DNA of 64,000 nt from Xestospongia bergquistia (Eukaryota; Porifera; Demospongiae; Haplosclerida; Petrosiidae): contig OZ014412.1 in assembly GCA_963965975.1 (NCBI GenBank), forward strand, positions 12,848,849-12,912,848. The letters run 5' to 3'. Below the pieces are notes generated by a model. The model was not told where the DNA came from and did no database searches. It worked only from the letters and a program-made list of their open reading frames with translations. The translations under genes were made by a program, and so were the position numbers. Positions within the stretch are counted from its first letter, which is position 1. Every line of letters starts with the position of its first letter. Of the stretch, positions 26,101-36,560 are shown one piece after another.

Positions 26101-29100
26101 CTTACTCTTTTTTAAAAAATCTTGTTTTTTGAGATAACCTAATCTAAATTTGCAGTTATAAAAATGATTAAATTAATGATTTCATTTTTTAGGTCGTTAT
26201 GCTCACGTGTGTACTACAAATGGTCCTATTATGTATATACAAGTCAGTCCAATGTATATCTATACATATTTATAACTTCAACCTCTGGTACATGTATAAG
26301 GTTAACATTATGTCTACGTATTATTCTACTATGTAGGGAGGTACTACATTGGACAGTACAGGCCGTTCTCTTCTGTACACATCAGAACTATTGTCATTTA
26401 ATCTAGAGAGTCATGTCTGGAGGACAGAGTCAGATGGAAGAGAGCTAGACTTAGAAGTGATGCCTTTGGCTAGGGATTTTCATTCTGGTGTGTATAGCAA
26501 TGGACGCATTATTGTTTTTGGAGGGAAATGTAAGTTGCAGAAATGTTTCCTTAATTACATATTATATGTATAAAGTACATGTGCACTTCTGCATATACTT
26601 CATAATTATTATGTTTTTATCCTGTATGATATACTAAATCTGTGGCCAACGTAGATAATAAAATAATATGGATACATTTATAATGTAAAGTTATATATAT
26701 ACAACATGTTAGGTTATCTGGTTATTTTTATATTTGTTTCTACTTTAGGTCCTTTTCCTAATGAAGATGATGATGGATTTTATGAATATAATTTTGGTTA
26801 GAAGTCTACTATACAACTGTCACTTAACTTAAATGTTTAGGTACTAGTGAATGGAAGAAATTAGAAACAACTGGGTATCACCCGCCTGGTAGGCGGAGTT
26901 TACAGGCTGTACCATATGGAGAAGAATCTGTTATTTATTTTGGCGGATATAGTACAGGAAATAAAATTTTTTATTCAGATTTATTTATTTTTAACACAGG
27001 TCAGAAAAGATTACATGACTACATCATACTGTATCTTTAATCGTTTGTTTGTTTAGATACAAAACATGTTTTGAAGGTGAAACCATTTGGTATAGGTCCT
27101 TGTCCTAGAAGGAGAGTGGGGCTGTGTCTTCTTGGATCTGAACTAGTTGTTTGTGGAGGCGTTGGGTAAGTTGCTGAGTATAACATATAATGAAAATATT
27201 CGGGGAACCTGTTGATAAAGTAATGTAGAGGGATTAAAAATGACTTAAAGGAGTTTAAAGTGCATTGTTCTGATTTTATTGGTTCAATTTAGACATATGG
27301 TATGTTTTTCTGTCAGAAATGTGTTCATAATTATTGGTCCCAAATGTATTGAGGAATTTATGAACCTAATTCAAATTTGGTAATTGTGTGATGATCATGG
27401 TAAGAATTTTTTGTAACATGGACAGTTTCTACTTTCTAGTCTCCCTTTCATAGATAAATAGATGCTTACTTTAATCAATTGATATTGCCATTTCCTTTTA
27501 TGTATCGTTGTGTACTATATATTTTATAACTTGTATCATGTATGTGTTAATATGTTGCTGATTATGTTACAGCCGAAACCAATCTAAAGAGAAACATCAT
27601 CACACATTAATGACATTTGATGACACATACACACTTCACTTAGGTATGTGTACTACTGTAATACCTAGAGACAGTAAATGTGTTAATCATGTGTATACCC
27701 TATTCAAGATGAGGTTGATGAAAAACATTATCATCCTAACCTAGGCTTGGCATTGTAGCTTGAATATTTTTGTAGTGTGGCCTTGTAAATTAAAGCCATT
27801 TGCCACTGTTTCTGATTATTTCTGTTACAGTTAGAGAACGTTTGCATGAGCATTTGTCTGATATGCAAATTATGTGTGACGTGATGTCATGGTAAAAAGT
27901 AAAGAACACTTCACTTTTTATCGGAATTCTAGTTTATTACTTTATTGAATACCTAGTTTTCTATAACGTTTGTGAAAGTTATAACATGTATTTAATGGTG
28001 CAAACCATTTCTTTATAGCTTATGCCTAGCCTGAGATACAATATAATACTTAGAGTATACATATACACATACTTGATACTTCCTGGATATTATTCACTTA
28101 TCCAGGCACTTGGTAGCACTGCCTATGTAGGGATGTCCAGATTGTTTATTGAAATGTATTCATTGAAACTGATCAAAATCCTCCAATTCTTTACAATATT
28201 TTTTCTTTAATAATCACTTCATTATGACAAGTATCACAGACACTATTGGTTAAAATTTGAGTTTGTTACTCTTTTTACCTCTGCCTCTGCTGTTTTTGGC
28301 TCATGTTAACTCAATAACTCAATTATAAGTTTGGAAAGCAAATTCATAGATGTAACGCTTTTAACTATAATGTATGGCTTTTAAAGATCTTTGCCTTCTG
28401 TAACTCTTTCTGTTGGCTATCAAAACGCTTACATTTAAAAAAATAAGAAAATGAATAAAGACATTTTTTGAAAATAAAGTAAACTTAATGTAGGTATGGC
28501 TAATATCAGTGCAATACAAAAAATGTTAACAATATTGTAGGGATGGCCATTGCATCATCCCACATAATTGCACGGTGGTACGAACAGTTAAGGATGTTCA
28601 TCTATTATGTTAAATATATTGTTGCATTCTGTTTTTGTGCTATTATGTATGGATGATTTAATTGCCAGTCCTACTATCTTGTTTCCATTCTTGGTATTGA
28701 AGATATTGAGCATTTACTTGATTTTTAGAAAACGTTTATTTCCTTCTAATAAAATAATTGTTTATGTAATAATCTTTATGTAGTACCCTCACTAGAACAC
28801 TTGTGTAAAGAGACTATTATCAGCAATAACTTGTCATTTAGTAGGCTACCAGCAGTTATACAACAGACAATGTAAGTCATTGAGTAATTTATAAATTTTA
28901 ACCCAAAATTCTTTAATGATTTGAAATACACACCAAAGCATCTATACCATTGAAATGGTATTGGAATTAAATATAAGTTGTAGGCAGAAGTAAGTAGTTT
29001 TATGGGTTGCTTAACATTTTAACGTAATTGTCAGCATAAGGAGGTGTGTGCCTATTTGTTCATGTAAAATGTTATGCAAAAAAATTATTTCTAGTATACA

Positions 29101-29762
29101 GAACTGGAAATACTTTTCTATCTAGTAGCTTATTTTGCTGGAGCTTTGCAAAAAATATGTGAACTTGGATATGAACTAAAATCAGTCAATAACAGGATTC
29201 CAAAGTTGCTGGGTTTCACCTCTAGTTTTGTCTCTAGATACTCTCTTGCTAAATGTGAGAAAGAGCACTTGATGACTTTGGTGCAATTCTTGGCAATGTT
29301 CCATCAATGAACTTATAGACACGATGCCAAGAGAATTTGCTTCACGTATCGTAGAAAGCATCTTACTCTTTCATACTGATAATAGTTTAAAGCATTATAA
29401 ACTGTTATTCATTAGTCATATCTTTATTTTCTAATAATAATTTGTTCAGTAGATGTCGTGGATTTAAGGCATTCTGATTAGTAAGCTGATAATCTACTAA
29501 GAAACTGAAGCAAAATCGCTAGACTTACATTCTCATATTAAGTGAATGCATAGGGACATACAGCCACACAATTTCTAAGCCTATGTATAAACATCCCATG
29601 TAAAGGTTCTTAAAATGTATAATAAATATTATGCACAACTATATCTCTTTAAAAAGTAACTATTCTTTATACAGAACTATCATGATGAATGAAAAAGTAG
29701 TAGACTCACAACCTCAACAAGGAGATTTGCACAGAACCACTGATACGCATACTAACAAATAA
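23165..29762 (+). CDS. Second KLHDC3-like kelch protein (paralogue)
   Basis: Eleven exons (23165-23402, 24616-24822, 25663-25722, 26193-26242, 26337-26529, 26749-26796, 26841-26999, 27057-27165, 27573-27643, 28784-28871, 29675-29762) sum to 1311 nt, 436 residues plus stop, the same length as the upstream paralogue. Kelch signatures in order: RVNHAVTSC, MYAFGGF, GRYAHSC, MYGGRND, GRYAHVC, ARDFHSGVY, IVFGGK, GRRSLQAV, YFGGYSTGNK, PCPRRRVGLC and VCGGVG. The C-terminal VPSLEHLCKETII fits LxxxCxxx[ILV], the elongin BC box. The last exon adds a short polar tail. Exons 7, 8 and 10 (159, 109 and 88 nt) are the same length as exons 6, 7 and 9 of the upstream gene, showing common descent. It is more diverged from KLHDC3, for example GYSTGNKIF replaces GYNARL. 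The likely role is an alternative CUL2 receptor with different degron preference; that is inference. Confidence 0.85.
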
Positions 29763-30323
29763 TAAACAAATATTATGAGCAAGAATCAATATTTATTTTA
29801 TTCATTACATTATAATCAATATCAACATGTCAATTAGCTTATTGCATTGTCATGTATGTGAATTTGTGTTTTTAAACAAGATTTTATGAACAAAATTAAT
29901 GTTGAGGTCAAATATAATAAGTACGCCCCAAAATTGTTACTTGAACAATAGTAATATTTTCTTATCTGAAAAAGAACTACAGAGGCCTTAAGTATAGCAG
30001 TTAATCAATTATTTATGATGTGGTTGATTATTGATATTTAATATTGATTTTATGGGTGGGCTTATGCATGTGAGGGACACTAGCTACTGCAGCAAGTTAC
30101 AAAGGGTGCTTAACCCTTTGCAGTGAACATAAAGAATCATTGAACAATATTTATGTAGTTATTAGAGATTAGTCATTCTAAGCTCTTAAGACAACCAACA
30201 ATTGATTTAATATTGAAAATTGGCTTATTTGACAGTCAGTTTGTTAACTTGTGTACAATCACTATGATTGTATTGCCAAGTGTAAAACTCCACATACATC
30301 ATAAAATTGTAGTTGACACTTAC
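29763..30323. other. Intergenic, no gene seen
   Basis: AT-rich sequence after the second kelch gene. No polyadenylation site can be fixed confidently and no coding signal is visible. Confidence 0.5.
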
Positions 30324-30418
30324 TGTCCACTGTGTGTATCCAGGTTGAACAAGAGTTGTTGAGAAGCTGCACCTCTCATTTTAATGAGAGTATCTTTAGA
30401 GAGTTGCAGAATGCTTTC
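30324..30418 (-). CDS. Isolated candidate coding exon, function unknown
   Basis: The minus strand shows a clean acceptor (ATAAACAG) and donor (GGACA then GTAAGTGT) around 95 bases that are fully open in one frame. They encode ESILQLSKDTLIKMRGAA and onward to LLFNLDTHSG. No neighbouring exon could be joined with certainty. It lies downstream, on the same strand, of the Integrator 2 fragment but does not resemble that protein's C-terminus. It may be a leftover exon or part of an unrecognised gene. Confidence 0.4.
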
Positions 30419-30603
30419 CTGTTTATATGACACACACAAGGGGATTACACAATACAAAGGAAGAACATTATGACACAGTAACAGACACACACAAAGGGAT
30501 TAACATAAATATGGAAGAGTCTGACATCAGGTTTAATATCAAGAGAAAGAGTCACTTTTATACATCAATAAGACCTAGAAGGTTATACAGGGATAACTAT
30601 TAA

Positions 30604-30735
30604 TATACAACCATTATCTCCATCACCATCTCAATCATCATCATCACCACCATCTCCATCATCATCTCCATCACCATCTTAATCATTATCTCCATCATCA
30701 TCTCCATCATTATCTCATTCATCATCTCATTCATC
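30604..30735. repeat. CATCATCTC-type microsatellite
   Basis: Imperfect ATC/CCATCT triplet-based repeats, about 130 bases. On the minus strand one frame stays open and reads as Met/Glu-rich repeats, which is expected from the composition and is not evidence of coding. Confidence 0.9.
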
Positions 30736-30824
30736 ATCTCCACCAGTTGAAGTACACTCAACTCGAACATCACTACAGAATGAAACGTTAAATAGAATTA
30801 ACAAAAGGTATTATGAAGATAAAT

Positions 30825-31560
30825 CTTACATAGAGTGGTTATTAGAGAACATCACTGCATCATCTCCAGTCTAGTCATCAAAGTATCACTATAGAGTTAA
30901 AGAAAATAGTTTAATACATGATTGTTAAGTTAATGACACATCAAACTTACAGTCTAAGTTATCAGAAAACCATACACCTATATAATAGACCGAAGTCCAT
31001 CTAAAAATTATAAAAAATACATGCTTAGTAAAGAAATGTCCATATTATTATAACAGATAACTTACATTAGTCATAAGCTAATGTACATAAGATCATCATT
31101 ACCAGTAACATTAACCTTTCTATCCTATTATAGAGCATTGAGGTTCATTTAGTAGACATTGTATTATTTAATAATTCAACTTACAATAGGTATGTTAAAA
31201 AATGTTATCAGAGCATCTCTTATTAGTTTAATGATAGACCTACTAAATGTAACAGAATTTGTTTTGTTCTAAAATTATAGTTACTATACAACTCACAACC
31301 ATTAGAACATTTTATCATTACACTACAGAACAAAATTAATAGTTAGTAAATTAGTAATTTAATAATAGATATGACTTACATATATAGTATATTATAGGAC
31401 TATACTAGATGTAGATCATCGCATGTTGATGTAGAATAAATTACTATTATAATAGAAGAGAATAAATAGTGAAAACAATTATTTAATAAGTGTTTCTATT
31501 AACTTACTAGAAGAAAAACACTCATCTCTAATAGATCAGCAAACAGACCTATTCTATCCT
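30825..31560 (-). other. Evenly spaced minus-strand 5' splice-site-like motifs
   Basis: GTAAG or GTGAG motifs on the minus strand occur at 30829, 30950, 31065, 31184, 31296, 31379 and 31507, spaced 83-128 bases apart. Most are preceded by a YAG acceptor that would define a mini-exon of 26-59 bases (for example 31185-31239 and 31508-31558, both open in one frame). The frames do not join into a recognisable protein. It may be a spliced non-coding RNA, a shattered gene, or an ancient tandem duplicate of an exon-intron unit. Confidence 0.35.
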
Positions 31561-31799
31561 AAAAGTAGATATTATTTAAAATGAGTTTATAACTCTCAAT
31601 TAGTTGATGATCATCTCCAGTAGAAAACAGTCCTACTATAAAATGAAAAATAGTTATTACGACAGAGCAGCAATAATTATTATTATAAATTGACAAGAGT
31701 CTGTTGTATATTAAAATTACTTAAAATTCTACAGTCCATGTCAGTTTCTGGGATAAAGAGAAGATTTTACATTTCATAGACATCTGCTATAAAACCTAA

Positions 31800-32345
31800 C
31801 CTATAATTCTAGATGCCATACTGAAGTAAAGTTTTAGATGCCATTAAAAATACTGTAGTAAATTTTAGATGCCAGTAAATAATACTGAAGTAAAATTCTA
31901 GATGCCAGTAAAAATACTGTAGTAAATTTTTAGATGCCAGTATAGTTAAGTAAATTTTTAGATGCCACTGAAGTAACTTTTTAGATGCTAGTAAAAAATA
32001 ATGAAATAAAAGTTTAGTTGCAAGTAAAAATACTGAAATAAAATTCTAGATGCCAGTAAAAAGTACTGAAGTAAAATTTTAGATGTCAGTAAAAAAATAC
32101 TGTAGTGCTAGTAAAAAATACTGAAGAAAAATTTTAGATGCCAGTAAGAGAACTGTAGTATAGAGATGTCAGTAAAAGAACTGGAGTAAAATTATAGATG
32201 TCAGTAAAAGGACTGGAGTAAAATTATAGATGTCAGTAAGAGAACTGGAATAATATTACAGATGTCAGTAAAAGAATTGAAGTAAAATTTTAGATAGCAG
32301 TAAGATAACTGAAGTAAAATTATAGACACCTGTAAAAATACTGAT
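31800..32345. repeat. ~32-bp minisatellite (TTTTAGATGCCAGTAAAA core)
   Basis: About 17-18 degenerate tandem copies of a unit containing TAGATGCCAGTAAAAATACT. Copy length drifts by a few bases. The hydrophobic minus-strand open frames in and near it are by-products of the repeat. Confidence 0.9.
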
Positions 32346-32461
32346 GTGAGGATTATCTGGTAGAAAACTTCTTTGGCAATGTTGGAATATGTAGGAATAA
32401 TATACAACAAACAAAACAAGACAAGAGGAAACAAGAATAGCAAGAGGAAGAGGAAATATTA

Positions 32462-32525
32462 CAATACATGACCTCTGTGAGTCATACACTACAAGACATG
32501 AACTCTATGGGTCATACACTACAAG
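32462..32525. repeat. Short tandem duplication (GGGTCATACACTACAAGAC)
   Basis: Two adjacent copies of a roughly 36-base unit containing GTCATACACTACAAGAC. Confidence 0.85.
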
Positions 32526-33039
32526 ACTATAATATGTAAGATATATCAAAAAAACAATAGAACATCTTTAGTCTACAAAGTACTGAAAAACTAATGAATG
32601 TAGGGTACAGACAATAATATAACATCATACAAAGTGTTATAGAACAGCTGTAGGAGATGGATGTTAAAGATAACATAGACGACTAAACAAAATGTCAGAT
32701 CAAGTATAAGAGTGTTAACAGTCACAGGAGATATTAACACAAAATAGAACTTGTATAGTAACAAGAACTCAAGATTTATAACAGCCACAGTAGATGGCAA
32801 CAAGAGATCAACATAGGAGCTACATTGAACAGTAAGTAATAAGAACCAATTCAGATTCTACCAGTAAAATTGTAGACACTAGTGTGAATATGAGATTTAC
32901 AAAAGTATTATAGTTTTAGTGTACGAGGTCACAAAAGGTTTGTTAGAAAACAGAATTTATACAAAATACAGATAACAAATATTAATGAATTCATAATAAT
33001 ATTACACAAGGAATGTGTTGTGTGCTATTAGGTATAATA

Positions 33040-33600
33040 GGTTTATTGTACATGTCACAAGAATAGGTTGTATCATAGGACATAATGTGGTTTGAGTAAC
33101 AAGACATTGTGTATGAATATGTCAAAATGTTAGCAGTGTATGTATATGATACAGGGTTAGGTTGTATTAAAGGAGGTTGTTGGTGTTGAGACATTTGTAT
33201 ATATTTAATTGAAATAATAGGACATTATATGGTTGTACAACAAGACATCCATACATGTACATGTCAAAGGGTGAGTTTATACAATATTGTAGGACATTAT
33301 GAGATAAGAACATGTCACAGGATTAAATTGCATCATAACAGTCACAAAAGGTTTCATGTATGCATGTCACAGGACTAGGTTGTATCATAGGACATAATGT
33401 GGTATGAGTAAGAAGATATTTGTGCATAAATATGTCAAGAAGATTTGTATATGTGTGTGTCACAGGACTAGGTTGTATCATATGATATAATGTGGGTATG
33501 AGTAACAAGATATTTATGTACAAATATGTCAAAATGTTTGTGTACAAACATGTCACAGGGATAGGTTACATAAGATTATGTGGTTGTATGTACAACAAGA
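33040..33600. repeat. ~100-bp imperfect tandem repeat
   Basis: Units share AGGTTGTATCATAGGAC and AATATGTCAA and recur near 33067, 33160, 33370, 33470 and 33561. They are separated by variable GTATGAGTAACAAGA-type segments. Confidence 0.8.
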
Positions 33601-33728
33601 GGTTGGGTATTAAAAGATGTATTTGAGTTATCATATTGCCATTACTATTATTCATTACTCATTAAAACAGCTGCATCCTATGTGACAGATAAATTCATCA
33701 TTAGCGTTTCAATTTATTGATCTCTTAC

Positions 33729-34482
33729 TTCTTTATCTTGTTCATTAGGTAGACATATTTCTAATAATAACTGTATCATGCTACTCTCTTGAGCAGTTGT
33801 TAGTGCAATTCTGAGCTACTCCCTCTCTTGCCCATTTAATTGTTGACCTAGAGTAAGATGAGATAAATTATTGGGAATTAGAATGAATACGCTGAAAAGT
33901 AATGGTAGTATAGGAATGAGTAAGACTGGATTGTTTGGAATAAGAAAATGGTATGGGATTGGAATGAATGTTATGGGACTGAGACTGGATGGTATGGGAG
34001 TGAGGCTGACATAGTATGAAAATTAAGAACGGATGGTATAGGAATAAGATGTGATTCAGACTAAAAAATATTGTATTGAGAATGTACAGTATGGGAGTGA
34101 GACTGCATGGTATGAGATTAGAACATCCAGTATGGGAATAAGACTGGACAGTATGGGAGTGAGACTAGGAATTAAATACCTGAAAATGTTTTTGGCATTT
34201 CTATGTTTGTACAATTAAGAATGTGAGTGTGTTCTAATAACCACATGTGTGAAGCTGATGAGTAAGCTGCTAAAATTCTTAAAGGATTTCAAAGACTGTA
34301 GGGCATCTGTAATAAAATAACAAACTTTAATTTATGAGAATTAGTCTCACCCATATACCTGAAAACACGAGTATCACATCTTAACACAATTAATGGATCT
34401 TCGATGAGATTTTGATGGGTATAGGGTGAGTGTGTCTTTTGATTGGCAGGCCAAAGGGCATTTATCTGTCTCCACCCACAAC
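33729..34482 (-). pseudogene. INTS2: Integrator complex subunit 2 fragment, broken
   Basis: Three minus-strand exons with compatible phases: 34482-34359, 34306-34180 and 33847-33729. They match a continuous part of INTS2, including WRQINALWPA, DPLIVLRCDTRVFRCP, RILAAYSSASHMWL and, in the last exon, TAQESSMIQLLLEICLP. INTS2 is a scaffold subunit of the Integrator complex that cleaves nascent snRNA and attenuates mRNA transcription. Two lesions are visible. A one-base loss in a T run of the middle exon shifts the frame after VFEIL, and an in-frame TAG replaces an expected glutamate in the last exon (around QERE-stop-LRIAL). No upstream INTS2 exons were found between 34.5 and 46 kb, and no C-terminal exons below 33.7 kb. 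The introns are filled by minisatellites. It is either a truncated duplicate or part of a gene hidden by sequence errors. Confidence 0.75.
33890..34170. repeat. Minisatellite (TATGGGAGTGAGACTGGATGG core) in INTS2 intron
   Basis: Degenerate G-rich units of about 25-31 bases with the core GTATGGGAGTGAGACTGGA. They occupy almost the entire intron between the last two INTS2-like exons. Confidence 0.85.
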
Positions 34483-36245
34483 CTAAATATCATATGAATA
34501 ATTTAACATTAAAATACTGTACATGTAATTAGCAAGTTTTATAAGGGGTTAAAGTTATAGTATCTGGCACTCTGAAATGTATACAAATCTGAATATTTAT
34601 AAAATTTGTCTTAAAAGACATTGAAATCAACCAGATGTTTATTTTTACATTTATTTTTATTTCATACTAAAACAATACTATTTAACATGCACACCTTTGT
34701 GATATAATTGAGTTAAGCCTTGTACACAATTACAAATACAGCTGCTGTAACCTTTGCTGACATTATCATGTAGAAGATGACACATTGTAGATGTAAGCAC
34801 AGTGGTAAATGAGATAAGTGAGGAGTTTGGAAGACACGAAAGGTGAGATAACATTAAAATGCTTTGGAATGATTAGAACCCAGTTCATTAAGAGCTATCA
34901 GAGAAAATACAATGTTATACAAACTTTTACTGAATAGTATAGTATACAGAGTTACACAAAGATAATATACTTAAGAGTGATTGTCAGTAACAGATATAAT
35001 CTGTTTGCTCTATTGGAAAAGAAATACTTTAACCTAAATAAATCTTAGTCTCTAATTCAGCCAGTCAAACACTAACTGAAGCAGCTCTCCTCCCTATCAT
35101 AGTGCAAATATTACTGTTAAATAAAATAGATCATTCTAATTAATTCATAGTTATGTAGATTGCACACATCACTAATAAATATATTTATATTTAAAAGTAT
35201 TAATATTATGACTTTTTACTCTATTGTCATTAATTAGTCTATTACTATCAGATTATACATGGGAGTTTAAATAAATGGTTGTCAAAGAAATGCTAATCAC
35301 TTTGTGAATACAATCACAAGTATGTGAGAAACAATGGCATGTTAGAAGTAATAAAGATTATAAACAACAATGATGAGGAAATGAAATCTTTGTTTTCAAA
35401 TGATTTGTTCACAGTTTCTTCACTAGTTCGGAAAATCTCATCCATTTCTATAACCACAGCTTTACAAATGTGTTAATGAGTGCTATCCTCATGTTTGTAA
35501 TGCCATTATAAATATTATACTTCACTTAATGATACATAAACAATGTGTCACTTAAACTTAATATGTATTAACAATAATATACTCAATATAATATATTGCA
35601 CTGAAAATTTCTTTATTATTAAAGAACATGCTTGATTTATTAATGATAATGAGAAAGACACCCTAAGTGTTCCTGGACATGCCTGTAGGAGAACATTTTC
35701 ATTTTTGGCAATTAATATGGGAAAAATTCTCCAGATTGTCCACTTTTAGATAAATATAATCCTTTACTTTAATTTAAGGACACAAAATAAAACAGTATGT
35801 GATTAATTAAACCTAAAAGAAAGTTTGGAGGTTATGATATTGAAGTGATTGTCATACACTCTTATATCTAATCACCAATTAAATGTGTGGCTCAAAAATG
35901 TGTAAGATGTATGTTTTTCTTCTATTAGATTTTGAGTTGCTAAAAGAGTCTATAAAATTGGTAGCTCAGTGCTAGCTGTAATTAAATTTAATTTATTTAA
36001 TAATCCATTTTTAGGATATGGAGAAACTCTGTACAATAACACAGTCACTCATCAGTCTAACAATTTTAAACTTTAGAATCTACTAGTCAAACTACAGAGC
36101 TATTATATTTTATACAGTTTAAAAAAGAATGAGCTAAGGATTGACAGTACTCTCAGTACATCATAGTTAGGATACCTATGATGCTCCAGACGACACCACG
36201 TGGAGGTGGTACTGTATTGCCGTCCACCCATCTTTCCCACCTCTC
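34483..36245. other. Gene-free AT-rich stretch
   Basis: Searched on the minus strand for earlier INTS2 exons without success. A short open minus-strand segment near 35360-35460 reads VIEMDEIFRTSEETVNKSF but has no splice context. No other structure was identified. Confidence 0.45.
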
Positions 36246-36560
36246 ATTCTTTTTTTTGGCCTAATATGCTCAAAATACATCTTTTAATTGCCTAATATGC
36301 TCAAAATACATCATTTAATGGTCTAATATGCTCAAAAGACATCTTTCAATAGCCTAATACGCTCCAAATACATCTTTTAATAGCCTAATATGCTCAAAAT
36401 ACATTTTTTAATAGCCTAACATACTCAAAACAATTACATTAGGATAAATAGCCTCATACGCTCAAAAGACATCTTTAAATGGCCTAATATGTTCAAAATA
36501 CATTTTTTAATAGCCTAATATGCTCAAAATACATCTTTGAATGGCCTAACATACTCAAAA
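36246..36560. repeat. 31-bp minisatellite (CCTAATATGCTCAAAATACA core)
   Basis: About ten tandem copies. Two copies, near 36430 and 36555, are followed by ACAATTACATTAGGA, the core of the neighbouring 28-bp satellite, giving mixed units at the boundary. Confidence 0.92.

Noticed and set aside
30604-30735. Met/Glu-rich open frame through the ATC microsatellite
   Set aside because: Any triplet repeat stays open; there is no independent coding evidence.
32201-32803. Hydrophobic minus-strand open frames resembling membrane proteins
   Set aside because: They overlap or adjoin a 32-bp minisatellite, and the Leu/Ile/Tyr richness follows from AT-rich repeats.
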